This document shows, piece after piece, positions 24,287 to 36,013 of a stretch of 64,000 nt of DNA (its first letter is position 1; every line of letters starts with the position of its first letter). The position numbers and the translations under genes were made by a program. The notes under the pieces are model-generated. The model saw only the letters and a list, made by a program, of their open reading frames with translations, did no database searches and had not been told where the DNA came from. Origin of the DNA: Halioglobus sp. (GTDB lineage: Bacteria > Pseudomonadota > Gammaproteobacteria > Pseudomonadales > Halieaceae); contig JAGRIE010000005.1 in the NCBI GenBank assembly GCA_020443425.1, positions 112,476 through 176,475 on the forward strand, written 5' to 3'.

Positions 24287-24988
24287 TCAATCGAGGAAGG
24301 TGACCTCACCTGAATGCAGGTCATACATTGCACCGACGATATTGACGTCGCCCGCCGCCACCATCTCCGCAACTATCGGGCTCTTCTCCAGAATATTCTG
24401 GATAGTCAGCTCGACATTCTTCTCTGCCACGAGTTGAACGAACTCCGGGTTGGCTGAGGTCTTCTCGCCGGGATAATCGGCCAGCGCATCAACAGCCGGC
24501 TTGACGTTTTCCAGCAGCGCCGTGATATTGCCCAGCTGGACATTGTCGATGGCAGCGCGCACAGCGCCGCAGCTCTCATGCCCCATCACCACTACCAGTT
24601 TTGCTCCCGATACCTTGGTGGCAAACTCGATACTGCCGAGGATGTCAGTATTCTCGATATTGGCAGCGACCCTGGCGACAAAGATATCGCCGATACCCTG
24701 GTCGAAAACGTCCTCCACAGGCACCCTGGCATCAACACAGGACAGAATCATTGCCTTGGGGTACTGACCGGACGCCGCATCGCGCACCAGCGAGGAATGG
24801 TCGCGCACTGTGCGGCTGGAATTGACAAAACGGTCATTGCCGCCACCGAGCAGTTCGACTACCTGGTTCGGGGTCAGCAAAGCCTGCTCCTCTACGGTCA
24901 GCACACGGTCTGTGCGCGGCTGTGGAGTCTCTGCATAGGACAGTGAAGACAGCATCAGTAGCGCGAGGCCCATTGTTGTTTTTTTCAT
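24287..24988 (-). CDS. Exported beta-class carbonic anhydrase
   Basis: A 233-residue protein with Sec signal peptide MKKTTMGLALLMLSSLSYA, so it probably acts in the periplasm, interconverting CO2 and bicarbonate. Zinc ligands are Cys84, His137 and Cys140, with the Asp86/Arg88 dyad, in SCVDARV and MGHESCGAV. The closing VGAMYDLHSGEV is also typical of beta-carbonic anhydrases. The start is ATG 24988 with AGGGAAA upstream; in-frame extension to 25066 has no family support. Exported beta-CAs are less usual than cytoplasmic ones. It may support bicarbonate supply or pH balance. Confidence 0.92.
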   Translation of the reverse strand: MKKTTMGLALLMLSSLSYAETPQPRTDRVLTVEEQALLTPNQVVELLGGGNDRFVNSSRTVRDHSSLVRDAASGQYPKAMILSCVDARVPVEDVFDQGIGDIFVARVAANIENTDILGSIEFATKVSGAKLVVVMGHESCGAVRAAIDNVQLGNITALLENVKPAVDALADYPGEKTSANPEFVQLVAEKNVELTIQNILEKSPIVAEMVAAGDVNIVGAMYDLHSGEVTFLD

Positions 24989-25241
24989 AAGTTTCCCTTT
25001 TTTCATCCAATGAAGAAGCCTGTTGGCCAGACTCATGAACTGAGCGGAAGTAGTGGATACAGACAACTCGCGCAGCGTTCACACCATACATGCCGTTCCA
25101 GGACACACCAAACCATTTTTGCGAATATGTGACATCAGTGCACAGCGCCTGTGTCACTTCGCACGCACCCGCAGGTTTGACGCGCCCCTGGGCAAACACC
25201 ATAATCGCTGAACCGCTGGCGTATCGAACATGGAGTTGCAG

Positions 25242-27914
25242 ATGCAGGGGGCAAATAAGAATTACAATGCAAAACGCTCATCTATCGGTCGCGCCGCCAG
25301 TTGCCTGAGCGTACTGGCGAGTTTATCTCTGGCGACACTCGCCTCGGCAACCGTACCCGACACCTCAATCCACTCGTGGCTACCGTATCCGATCAAGAAC
25401 ATCAGCAGCACTTTTCTCCCGCAAGGCTTTGGCCCCTCCGGTTATATCAACGCCACAGCGGTCGCCAGTAGCGAAGATTATGCGCTGCTCGGCACCGCTC
25501 ACCCGGTTCGCAAGACCCGGGCCTGCGTCGGGCTACATGCCTGTCTCGGCATCCATCTGGACGTTTTTTTCGAGGCAAACCCTGTCTATGTCATCGGCCC
25601 CTGGGATGGCACCGAGTCTGCAACGCTGCAGATACTGGCACCGACGCATACGCTCGGTGTCGAGCAGTTTGGCAGCGCCCTGGCAATCCAGGGCTCGCGC
25701 ATTGCCGTGGGTGCCGCCTCCGTCTTCAGCTGGGACTACAGTATCGATGTCAGCACATTATCGACCACCCTCGAGACTTTCCCAACCGACAGTGGTCGCG
25801 TGCATCTCTACCAGATCAATGGCTCGACCATCAGCCCGGAACGGACCATTGTCTACGGCGAGCTACACGAGCAGTTCGGAGCTGCAGTGGCGATGGATAA
25901 CCAACATCTGCTGGTGGGCCGCCCCGGTGCGCTGCCGGCTGCGGCTGACCTGTTTGACCCTGCTAGCGGCGAACATCTCGCCTCGCTGGTATCGCCCGGC
26001 ATTGCTGACGGGTTTGCAACCTCGGTGGCGCTGGCGGGCGACCTGGCGATCATCGCCGCGCCCGGATTTGATACCGTCTACGTCTACGTCTACCGCGATG
26101 ATGGCAACGGGCACTGGCAGCCAGCCGGCACACTCGACAGCCCCGGCTCGGGCACCGGGTTCGGCGCGTCGATCGCCGCCGATGGCGAGCGCATCATCGT
26201 AGGGGCACCGGATATAGACCGCGCTTTCATCTATGAGGATGACGGCGACACCCACTGGCCTGCGGTCGGCGAGTTGGTGGGCGCAAGCGACAGCCGGCTG
26301 GGCACCGCAGTGGCAATCACCGGTGATGTTGCGTTCGCCGCTGCGCCACAGCTGCTGTACCAGGGGATGCCCCTTGGCATCGTGGTGCGCCATGAGCGGC
26401 GTGATGGCAGCTGGCCTTTTGTGAGTCACACCATCGCATCCCCCGCCCGGGACAGCGCAACCTACGGCACCCGCATCAGCGCATCCAGCGGCATGCTCAC
26501 AGTGCTGTCGACAAGCAATGATCCAGAGCTCCCTGATCATTACCATATCTATACCGCGGCCGGAAAAATCTGGGACACCGACGGCGATCGTGTGGTGCAG
26601 TGGCTCGATAACTGCCCCGATACCGGCAATGCCAGGCAACTCGACTTTGATGGAGATGGCCGGGGCAACGCCTGCGATTACGATGTCGATGACGACGGCC
26701 TGTCGAACCAGCAGGAGGTGCAAGCGGGAACCGACCTGTATAACCCTGATACCGATGGAGATGGCGTACCGGACGGGGAGGATCCGCAGCCCCTGGTCCC
26801 CGACCGCGACCGGGACGGGCTCAGCGACGACGACGAGGTCGCGAGCGGCAGTGATCCTCTCGACCCGGATACCGATAACGATGGCCAGGAGGATGGCGAG
26901 GACCCGTTCCCGCTGGACCCCAATGACGGCTGGCTGCTGTATGAACGCCTGGACATCAGCCATGCGGAACTGGCGCTGGGCGCCCAGGTATTGCTGGTAC
27001 GCAAATCCAACGGCGACATCGAGGCGATGACCCGACAGGGCGGGCAATGGCAGGAGATACCGGCCCCGACACTCGACAACCAGCCACTGCCCGCGATCGG
27101 CACCATGGCAATGAAGGGCTCGCGCGCTGTCTTTGTGCAGGACAATGCCGCCGGCGCCTATAACTTCAGGTACATTTTTCATGTCTTTGATTACACTCCC
27201 GACACCGGCTGGCGCTGGCTCGGGAGCGGCAATACCTCGTCCGCCCTGGGATCGATCACAAGCATCACCGACATAGCGGTTGACGGCGACACTGTGGCCG
27301 CGCTGGTCAGGTCAGCCGGTAACAGCATCGCGCTGGTGTTTGATACAAACTCGGGCAGTGTCCGTCTTCGCGCCCGACATTTTACCGAGGGGACCGCAAT
27401 CACAGTCTCCGGCGCTGCAGTCGCCATAGGAGCAGGCACAGCGTACGACAGCGAGGGAGCGGTGGAGATCCTTGCAGCGGAGAATGACTACCGGGTTCAA
27501 ACCGTGCGCCGAAGCCCCACACTGCGGCGCAGCGGACAGCGCATTGGCCAGGCAATCAGCCCGGCACAGTCCGGCGAGTTCCTGGTCAGTTCAGAGGCCG
27601 GCGGCTTCTGGCTGCACAACAGCGGCGAGGGCTGGCAGTTGACGAAACTCGGCATTCCGCCGCCCTATATATTCCCCGGTAACGATTACTGGCTGGCCGG
27701 CGACGGGCGCGGTATCGTAATACATGGATTACACAACTGGCGGGTTTACAATGGCTACAATAAATCGCTGCTGGGACAGTTGCGCAACAGTGTCAGCAGC
27801 AGCCGGCATCCCCTTACCAATGGTGAGATTGTGGTGCACGGCAGCCGCTTGCATTCGGGGCCCGATTATATTGAGATTTACCACACACAGCGTCAGCTGC
27901 CGCCCGGCTGTTGA
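25242..27914 (+). CDS. Secreted FG-GAP-like / thrombospondin type 3 repeat protein
   Basis: About 890 residues. Start ATG 25242 has GGAG six bases upstream; ATG 25230 is possible. A signal peptide ends near SLATLASA. Residues about 60-430 form repeating blocks of the FG-GAP/integrin-alpha-like kind (FGSALAIQGSRIAVGA, FGAAVAMDNQHLLVG, FGASIAADGERIIVGA, LGTAVAITGDVAFAA), a beta-propeller with one blade every ~55 residues. A thrombospondin type 3 Ca-binding stretch at about 444-563 carries many D-x-D-x-D motifs (DTDGDRVVQWLDNCPD, DFDGDGRGNACDYDVDDDG). The last 330 residues have no clear match. Such proteins are Ca-stabilised, extracellular and possibly adhesive. A channel-like gene follows closely. 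Confidence 0.75.
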   Translation: MQGANKNYNAKRSSIGRAASCLSVLASLSLATLASATVPDTSIHSWLPYPIKNISSTFLPQGFGPSGYINATAVASSEDYALLGTAHPVRKTRACVGLHACLGIHLDVFFEANPVYVIGPWDGTESATLQILAPTHTLGVEQFGSALAIQGSRIAVGAASVFSWDYSIDVSTLSTTLETFPTDSGRVHLYQINGSTISPERTIVYGELHEQFGAAVAMDNQHLLVGRPGALPAAADLFDPASGEHLASLVSPGIADGFATSVALAGDLAIIAAPGFDTVYVYVYRDDGNGHWQPAGTLDSPGSGTGFGASIAADGERIIVGAPDIDRAFIYEDDGDTHWPAVGELVGASDSRLGTAVAITGDVAFAAAPQLLYQGMPLGIVVRHERRDGSWPFVSHTIASPARDSATYGTRISASSGMLTVLSTSNDPELPDHYHIYTAAGKIWDTDGDRVVQWLDNCPDTGNARQLDFDGDGRGNACDYDVDDDGLSNQQEVQAGTDLYNPDTDGDGVPDGEDPQPLVPDRDRDGLSDDDEVASGSDPLDPDTDNDGQEDGEDPFPLDPNDGWLLYERLDISHAELALGAQVLLVRKSNGDIEAMTRQGGQWQEIPAPTLDNQPLPAIGTMAMKGSRAVFVQDNAAGAYNFRYIFHVFDYTPDTGWRWLGSGNTSSALGSITSITDIAVDGDTVAALVRSAGNSIALVFDTNSGSVRLRARHFTEGTAITVSGAAVAIGAGTAYDSEGAVEILAAENDYRVQTVRRSPTLRRSGQRIGQAISPAQSGEFLVSSEAGGFWLHNSGEGWQLTKLGIPPPYIFPGNDYWLAGDGRGIVIHGLHNWRVYNGYNKSLLGQLRNSVSSSRHPLTNGEIVVHGSRLHSGPDYIEIYHTQRQLPPGC

Positions 27915-27958
27915 GGCTGCGAAGCGGCCAACACCGGGTCGCGCCGCGTGAGTCGCCC

Positions 27959-29221
27959 GTGAACGAGACCGATACGCGCAGACGCAAGTTCCCGTGGCGC
28001 TCAGCCGGCGCGCTGTTCTTCTTTATCGCTGCACTGGCGGGATTCGCCTCCGGGGTCTCAGTGACAGAGCGCGACGGCATCAGCTCAGCCAACCTGCTGA
28101 CACAGGCCTACTACAGCCTCAGCCTGTTTGTACTGGGCGGTGTCGACCTGGGGACACCCTACGGTGGGCCACTGTACGGCAGGATACTGTTGTGGGCAGC
28201 CTATTTCGGTGCGCCCGTGCTCGCGGCCTCGACGCTGTTCAACGCATTACTGCGGGCGCTGGCGCCGCAGCGCTGGAAACTGCAGCGCCTGAAGGGACAT
28301 GTGATCGTGGTTGGCGCCGGTGAACTGTCGCTGAGCTACCTCAGGGTTCTGCGCAGGCACCGGCCGCATGTCCCCGTGATCGTGGTATCGCGGCTGGCGC
28401 CGGATCAATCGATTGTCGATGAGTTTGAACAGGGTCTGCACGCCACCGTGGTGCTGGGGGATATCACCCACGAATTCTTCCTGCGGCAACTGCATGTCGA
28501 GCGGGCCATGAAGATACTGCTGCTGTCCGACAACAGCCTGCGCAGCTACGAGGCGGCCAGCATTCTCATCAACATGGTGCCGGACATCGGCTCCCGTATC
28601 GTCATCCACTGCGCCCGCCTGCGTTTCATGCGCGCGATGGAGAGCACCCACGTGGCCCAGAGTTGCGACACCTTCAACACCTACCACCTGGCCGCCAGCG
28701 GCCTGGTGCGGGAGCAGATGCTGCCACAGTTCCGGGAGACCCACGACAAGGACATCGTGGTGATCGCCGGATTCGGGCGGTTTGGACAAACCATTCTGGA
28801 GGAACTGCAACGCCACGCCATCAGCGAGCTGTCGACCGTGGCCATTATTGAGCAGGATGCCAACCGCCGGGTGATGGTTGCAGAGGAGCAGATGGCGTTC
28901 AGCCAGGGTTACCGGCGCGAAGTCTATGACGGCGACATCTCCCACCCCGAAGTCTGGCGACGACTGCAGGAGGAAATACCCATGCAACAGGACGGCAGGA
29001 ATTCTGTATTCGTGCTCGGCACCGGTCGCGAAGAGGACAATCTGCGCACTGCCCTGTGGATCCGGCGCAAGTATCCGAGCGCGATGGTCATTGCACGCAG
29101 CAGCAAGGAATCCCGCTTCGCCGGCGAGGTCGCCAGCGAGCACAACCTGATCTGCATCAGCATCAACCAGCTGGTGGAGGAACACATCCCGAAAAGCTGG
29201 GTGGACATCGGGCCGACCTGA
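27959..29221 (+). CDS. Channel-like membrane protein with two TrkA-N/RCK-type domains
   Basis: About 420 residues. Two hydrophobic helices (about 14-36 and 70-95) flank a short pore-like loop QAYYSLSLFVLGGVDLGTP, then two Rossmann-type NAD-binding domains follow (HVIVVGAGELSLSYLRVL and IVVIAGFGRFGQTILEEL). The architecture is that of a two-helix K+ channel with tandem RCK modules, but the selectivity filter TVGYGD is replaced by VLGGVDLGT, so K+ conduction is doubtful. The start is unclear: GTG 27959 is listed, and TTG 27911, overlapping the upstream stop, is also in frame. It might be a ligand-gated regulator or a different ion pathway. Confidence 0.65.
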   Translation: MNETDTRRRKFPWRSAGALFFFIAALAGFASGVSVTERDGISSANLLTQAYYSLSLFVLGGVDLGTPYGGPLYGRILLWAAYFGAPVLAASTLFNALLRALAPQRWKLQRLKGHVIVVGAGELSLSYLRVLRRHRPHVPVIVVSRLAPDQSIVDEFEQGLHATVVLGDITHEFFLRQLHVERAMKILLLSDNSLRSYEAASILINMVPDIGSRIVIHCARLRFMRAMESTHVAQSCDTFNTYHLAASGLVREQMLPQFRETHDKDIVVIAGFGRFGQTILEELQRHAISELSTVAIIEQDANRRVMVAEEQMAFSQGYRREVYDGDISHPEVWRRLQEEIPMQQDGRNSVFVLGTGREEDNLRTALWIRRKYPSAMVIARSSKESRFAGEVASEHNLICISINQLVEEHIPKSWVDIGPT

Positions 29222-29360
29222 CCGCCGCATGCGCTGCCCGCCGCGCCAGTCATAAGGAAAAGCAATTGCGATGATACTGACAATCCCTTTTAACTGTCGT
29301 GCGATGTTCGCTATCATCTGACCGGATCAATCACCCTCAGACCTCAACAGGAGACATGCA

Positions 29361-29927
29361 ATGCGCAATCGAGTACCCAATGTCGTGTTCAAGACACGCG
29401 TCAGGGATGAGTCCGTGGAAGGCGAGAACCCCTATCGCTGGGAAGACAAAACCACAGCCGACCTGTTCGGCGGCAAGCGGGTTGTTGTGTTTTCACTGCC
29501 GGGCGCGTTTACGCCGACCTGCTCATCCAACCACCTGCCCCGCTATGATGAACTGTACGAGGAGTTCAAGGCGGAGGGCATCGATGAAATAATGTGCGTC
29601 TCCGTGAACGACGCCTTTGTGATGTTCCAGTGGGGCCGCCATGTCGGCAATAAAAATATCTACCTGTTGCCGGATGGCTCCGGCGAGTTCACACGCAAAA
29701 TGGGAATGCTGGTGGACAAATCCAACCTCGGTTTCGGCATGCGTTCCTGGCGCTACTCCATGCTGGTGAACGACGGCAATATCGAGCAGATATTCATTGA
29801 GCCGGAGTTCGGCGACAACTGTGAACTCGACCCGTTCGAGGTATCAGACGCCGATACCATGCTCGCCCACATACGCGGCAAAAAACCAGAGGGCGTGGCG
29901 AAGCCATCCGTGGCCTTCACCGGCTGA
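29361..29927 (+). CDS. Peroxiredoxin, Prx5 type
   Basis: A 188-residue thiol peroxidase with the peroxidatic Cys54 in [14 protein letters not shown], the hallmark of the Prx5 subgroup, followed by [13 protein letters not shown] and the [13 protein letters not shown] block. It reduces hydrogen or organic peroxides with thioredoxin or glutathione. There is no fused glutaredoxin domain. CAGGAG lies before the ATG. It is a single gene, convergent with the cytochrome gene across two strong hairpins. Together with katG it gives this region an oxidative-stress character. Confidence 0.92.
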   Translation: MRNRVPNVVFKTRVRDESVEGENPYRWEDKTTADLFGGKRVVVFSLPGAFTPTCSSNHLPRYDELYEEFKAEGIDEIMCVSVNDAFVMFQWGRHVGNKNIYLLPDGSGEFTRKMGMLVDKSNLGFGMRSWRYSMLVNDGNIEQIFIEPEFGDNCELDPFEVSDADTMLAHIRGKKPEGVAKPSVAFTG

Positions 29928-29934
29928 ACCGCAG

Positions 29935-29986
29935 CAGCGAGTTCTCTCGCTGGCACCGCCGGCCCGGTCGCGAACCCCGGGCCGGC
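29935..29986. terminator. Two adjacent hairpins between convergent genes
   Basis: The first hairpin (29935-29952) has 7-bp arms CAGCGAG/CTCGCTG around TTCT. The second (29958-29986) has perfect 10-bp arms GCCGGCCCGG/CCGGGCCGGC with a nine-base loop. They lie in the 70 bp between the peroxiredoxin and cytochrome stops and probably serve both directions, though no U-tract is present. Confidence 0.6.
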
Positions 29987-29997
29987 TGCGCACTCCG

Positions 29998-32900
29998 CTA
30001 TTGCCCGATGGTTTCGCGATCCCCGGCCAACATCAGTTTCCACGACTCAATCACCTTCGGACCGTACTCCGTGTTGACGGCCTCGGTATTCAGGTGGCTG
30101 GTCAGGTAGTACAGGCGCTGGATATCATCCATCGCCATCGGTCCGGCGCTGGCGTCACGAAAACGCTCCTGCAGGTAGGACGGTGGAATCGACTGGTTGT
30201 AGATATTCACCTCTACCGTACCCAGGTCGGCGATCTGCGCCGGCGTCAGGGTCGCCTCGTACTCGATGGTGTCCGCCCCCGTCAACGCGGGATCCGTGTA
30301 GTAGGGGTCAGCCGATTCCGGACCAGGCAACAGCGCCAGCTCCCGGATAAAGGCGGAGCTCGAGGACGTGAAAACCGCGGGGTCATAGCCCAGTGGCTTG
30401 ATCCTGTTGTCCTTGAGGCTGGTCATGCGTCGCAGGAAGCTGGTGGTGATGTCACCGGCGGAGTCTGCGTACACTTCCTGGTAGATCTGCACCTGGTCAC
30501 CGCGGGTGATGCGCTGGTAGTGCGGCTGCGGCAGGCTGCCGGGAAACGCTCCAGGCTGCTCCGAGTCGAGCACGGTATCGGTGACACCATCCAGGATAGC
30601 GCCCAGCTTGTTGGTGCGTCCCGACGCCCACACCAGGTCGCCGGCACTGTCGCGAATCAGCAACTCCAGGAACACCCGCCGAAACGCGACACCGGAGGGC
30701 AGGTAGTGACCCGTTTTGTTAATGACTTTCACGCGCGTGCGAACCTTGTTGCCCGGCAGCACCTCGACAGCGGTGATGTCGACCTCGGCAGTTCCCTCGC
30801 GCGCCATGTTCACCATGGAGTTCATACCCGTGATCAGCGGCGGTGTCACATTGCTCGCGGTGAGCCCGTCGACCTGGCGAATACCCAGCACCAGTGGGAA
30901 CTGCTGGAACATCTGGTTCAGGAACACGTTCAGGCCGTGCAGCTGGTGACGGGAAAACTCGCTGCGCTCAGTCAGCGTAATCTCCTCGTCAGGCAGGCGC
31001 TCGGTGGTCGGCGCAGAGTTATTGTCTTCAATATTGGCTATTTTGGTGTGCAGCTTGGTGCCCTTGTAGTGTGTGCTCATATGACAGCTATTGCAGCTGC
31101 GCGACTGTGGCCCCTGCTGGCCGTACACGCTGTTGGTCCACTCCAGGTGCGTGGACTGCTCGTAACTGGCGCCGTGCTGAACGCCGTTGTTGTCGAATAC
31201 CGGCAACAGGATATTGTGGCAGGTCCCACACATGTCGGCGGAGGACAGCTGCTCTCCATAGCGCGGCGTGATGCCGACCGAGTTGTTCATCGGCGCCGTG
31301 ACGATGGTGTCATCGGCGTACGGGCCATAGAGCTCGGAATCGGGCCCGGTGACAAAGTTGCCGGTAAAGGAGGCTTCCTCGCCGAGGGCATCGGGTGATA
31401 CGCGGTGGCAAACCGTGCAGGAAATACCATCGCGCGCCAGCGCCGCATAGTTCTGTTCACCATTCTCGGCGGCGTGTGGCCACTGCTTGACGACATCGCG
31501 GGTGAATTCCTTGCCAAAGGGGACACCCTCCGGCGGGGGAATCGCGTACAGCGCCTCGCAGTTGTCGGTGCCCTCCCCCGGTGTGTCGATGGCGAGCTGG
31601 CGCGAGCCCATCACACCGTGGCAGCGCAGGCAGGTCTGCTCGATACAGGGTGTCAGTTGCGGCAGGTGATTGGTCTCACTCTGCAGCTGCGCGAAGAAAA
31701 TAGGATCGCGCCCGGCAAGGCCCATCGGCGATGCACGCCACTCCGCATAGGGCGACAGGTTAAGTGCCTGTGGCTCTGCGCCGGACTCATCAAAAAAGAT
31801 CATATTGGAGGTGGCAGCGGACATGGAGGCGGCATCGTGACAACCCGCACACTGGTCCGATGTGACGAACTTGGTCGCCCCGTGCGGATTCAACTGGCTT
31901 CCCGCCAGCGCATGGTCATAGGTCTCGGCCGGCATGCTGAGTGCCATCGCCTGTGTGTATGTGACCGGGCCGAGCTGGTCGTAGAATTCCAGGAAACTGT
32001 CATCGGGTGTTGCCAGTGGTACCGGAAACGGGTTGGCCGTATCCGCGACGTCATCATCGCCCACCGAGGCATCGTGTTTGCCAACGAAGGGCGCGATACC
32101 CACCTGCTCCAGCTGGTCCAGACCGGGACTGCTGCTGAACTGACGGTAACGCGCGCCGCTGGTAAGCACATTGTCCAGTGACGAGAAGGTGGATTCCCTT
32201 GCCGCTGAGGCATGGCAGTTGATGCAGTAGGCACCGTATCCGGCATTGGGATACACCATATTCGCAATCTGTGTATCGGCACCGCCGGTGGGGTAAAAAT
32301 CCGGGTTGCGCTGCGTACTCTGCTCCAGTTCCGCCAGTGCAACTTCTGAGGTGACGGCGGCCAGCCCCAGCACCGGGGGGTTGCCCTCGTCGGGCGATGA
32401 TTCAGCGGCGTAATAGCCCCAGTACCAGCCATCGGTGGTCGCCTGTGCGTTCTTGACAATGATCGTCCAACTGCCGGGCTCAGGGTCTTCGGTAATCACC
32501 ATGCAGGCGTTTTCCTCAAGCTCTATCCCGAGTGACTCGTCGATACTGTGCATCGCCTTGATTACCATTGCACCGTCGGGCAGCGGCCCACTGCGATCGC
32601 CGCACATCCACTCGACCACTTCCGGGGAGTAGTAGATCTTCACCGCAGGATGGGAGCCATAGTTGGCGCCACTGCCTATGTCACCGACATAGGGACCGGT
32701 GAGACGCCACTGCTTGTCGCTGCTCCAGTTCAGCTCGTCAGCGTAAGTCTGGGCGCGCAGGAATGCCTCAAGGCGCCGGTCGTAGTCATTTTTCGCGGTG
32801 AGATCATCCATCGGCGGTGGCGTGCGCAGGTCTTCCGGCAGCACCGTGCCGTGCGGGGCGGTATCCGCGCACCAGCGCGCCAGTTCCTGCTCACTGGGCG

Positions 32901-33066
32901 GAGCCGGGTTGGTCTGGCAGACCCATTCACCGGTATCCGCCGGCAGCATGCCGGCGGGTTGCACTGCCGCAGACTGGTTGTTGTTGGAGGTGTCACTGCA
33001 GGCAGTGGTGAAAAGCGCGGCTGTGATAGCAAACGCAGCAGCGTACCGGCCATTGAACGGCATCAT
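29998..33066 (-). CDS. Six-haem c-type cytochrome, putative lipoprotein
   Basis: About 1022 residues with six CXXCH haem-attachment sites: CINCH (near 281), CAGCH (405), CLRCH (478), CTVCH (549), CGTCH (612) and CNSCH (657). The N-terminus has a hydrophobic segment ending in FTTACSD, a possible though imperfect lipobox. After the haem region comes a beta-rich part of ~330 residues (RVKVINKTGHYLPSGVAFRR), as in cytochrome c554-like/multihaem enzymes. It may be a redox enzyme or electron-transfer protein on the outer face of a membrane. ATG 33066 (or 33063) follows GGGGAT. A candidate promoter overlapped by a Fur-like palindrome lies about 125-155 bp upstream. No partner membrane protein is adjacent. 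Confidence 0.82.
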   Translation of the reverse strand: MMPFNGRYAAAFAITAALFTTACSDTSNNNQSAAVQPAGMLPADTGEWVCQTNPAPPSEQELARWCADTAPHGTVLPEDLRTPPPMDDLTAKNDYDRRLEAFLRAQTYADELNWSSDKQWRLTGPYVGDIGSGANYGSHPAVKIYYSPEVVEWMCGDRSGPLPDGAMVIKAMHSIDESLGIELEENACMVITEDPEPGSWTIIVKNAQATTDGWYWGYYAAESSPDEGNPPVLGLAAVTSEVALAELEQSTQRNPDFYPTGGADTQIANMVYPNAGYGAYCINCHASAARESTFSSLDNVLTSGARYRQFSSSPGLDQLEQVGIAPFVGKHDASVGDDDVADTANPFPVPLATPDDSFLEFYDQLGPVTYTQAMALSMPAETYDHALAGSQLNPHGATKFVTSDQCAGCHDAASMSAATSNMIFFDESGAEPQALNLSPYAEWRASPMGLAGRDPIFFAQLQSETNHLPQLTPCIEQTCLRCHGVMGSRQLAIDTPGEGTDNCEALYAIPPPEGVPFGKEFTRDVVKQWPHAAENGEQNYAALARDGISCTVCHRVSPDALGEEASFTGNFVTGPDSELYGPYADDTIVTAPMNNSVGITPRYGEQLSSADMCGTCHNILLPVFDNNGVQHGASYEQSTHLEWTNSVYGQQGPQSRSCNSCHMSTHYKGTKLHTKIANIEDNNSAPTTERLPDEEITLTERSEFSRHQLHGLNVFLNQMFQQFPLVLGIRQVDGLTASNVTPPLITGMNSMVNMAREGTAEVDITAVEVLPGNKVRTRVKVINKTGHYLPSGVAFRRVFLELLIRDSAGDLVWASGRTNKLGAILDGVTDTVLDSEQPGAFPGSLPQPHYQRITRGDQVQIYQEVYADSAGDITTSFLRRMTSLKDNRIKPLGYDPAVFTSSSSAFIRELALLPGPESADPYYTDPALTGADTIEYEATLTPAQIADLGTVEVNIYNQSIPPSYLQERFRDASAGPMAMDDIQRLYYLTSHLNTEAVNTEYGPKVIESWKLMLAGDRETIGQ

Positions 33067-33193
33067 TGGAATCCCCTGTCCCCGGAAACGATCCACCTAA
33101 CCTGGCGGCGGCGTCGCTATTGTTATGTGCAGCCGCGCGCAGGAGAACTGCGCCGCGGCGACCTTATTGTATTGAGCAATCTGAACGCACTGG

Positions 33194-33223
33194 ACTATAC
33201 AAGGGAATTGAGAATCAATTCAA
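33194..33223 (-). promoter_or_regulatory. Promoter with Fur-like palindrome upstream of the cytochrome gene
   Basis: On the minus strand TTGAAT (33223-33218) and TATAGT (33199-33194) are spaced by 18 bases, a reasonable sigma70 promoter. A perfect 17-bp palindrome GAATTGAGAATCAATTC (33205-33221) overlaps the -35 element; its centre TGAGAATCA equals the core of classic Fur boxes. Iron repression of the haem-rich cytochrome is inferred; FNR-like binding is less likely because half-site spacing differs. Confidence 0.5.
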
Positions 33224-33318
33224 TCCGCTGCGGCGTGTAAAAAAATGACAAAAATAACAGGTGTGTTGCGAAGAACGGCTGCGACGAGGGATTCCGAGGT
33301 GGGCAGGCGGGGAGAGAG

Positions 33319-33352
33319 GCCCCCACACTGCCTGCAATGGCGGTGTGGGGGC
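33319..33352 (-). terminator. Hairpin downstream of katG
   Basis: Fourteen-base arms GCCCCCACACTGCC and GGCGGTGTGGGGGC pair with one G-U/A-G type mismatch around the loop TGCAAT, eight bases past the katG stop. The T-tract expected on the minus strand is missing. Confidence 0.5.
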
Positions 33353-33359
33353 GATGGCA

Positions 33360-35594
<2,235 letters not shown>

Positions 35595-35713
35595 TTACGC
35601 GACACTGGTGCGAGGTAAATTTACTTTTGCTTATGCCTGCGATAGCGAAATCGTATGGTCGACCTCCATCAAGATCAACGGAAACTATCAAACGACGGGT
35701 ACGGGCGTTGCGC

Positions 35714-35738
35714 ACCCCGGTGCACGATCGACCGGGGT
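35714..35738 (-). terminator. Hairpin between the coiled-coil gene and katG
   Basis: Perfect 8-bp arms ACCCCGGT/ACCGGGGT around GCACGATCG lie just past the coiled-coil protein stop (35747) and before the katG promoter zone. No U-tract; terminator function is tentative. Confidence 0.4.
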
Positions 35739-35746
35739 TGCAGTAC

Positions 35747-36013
35747 TCAGGAACCGGTGAACACTTTTTTCAGATGCTGCAGTCGCTCCTCACTGGCATC
35801 CCTGGCCTCTTCCAACTGTTTTTTTGCATCGTCCATTTTACCCTGCAATTCCTCGATGTTCTTTTTGACTTGCGATTGGATGTCAGCCTTGGCTTTTTCA
35901 TTCTCGGCCTCAGCCATACGGCGATCCGCTTCGGCCTGCTCTGCTTCCACCTGCTTGTCGAGTTCATCAATTTTGGTTTCAATCGCCTTACTAACTGAGT
36001 CCAGCAATGACAT
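35747..36013 (-). CDS. Small coiled-coil protein
   Basis: An 88-residue protein almost wholly predicted as one charged helix: heptad-like Leu/Ile/Ala spacing in IETKIDELDKQVEAEQ and KKNIEELQGKMDDAKKQLEE. It has no signal peptide and no cysteine. AGGAGG lies seven bases before ATG 36013; longer in-frame versions begin in GC-rich repeat DNA and are rejected. No family is recognised; such short coiled-coil proteins can act as oligomerisation or stress-related partners. It precedes katG on the same strand but is separated by 212 bp and a hairpin. Confidence 0.7.
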   Translation of the reverse strand: MSLLDSVSKAIETKIDELDKQVEAEQAEADRRMAEAENEKAKADIQSQVKKNIEELQGKMDDAKKQLEEARDASEERLQHLKKVFTGS

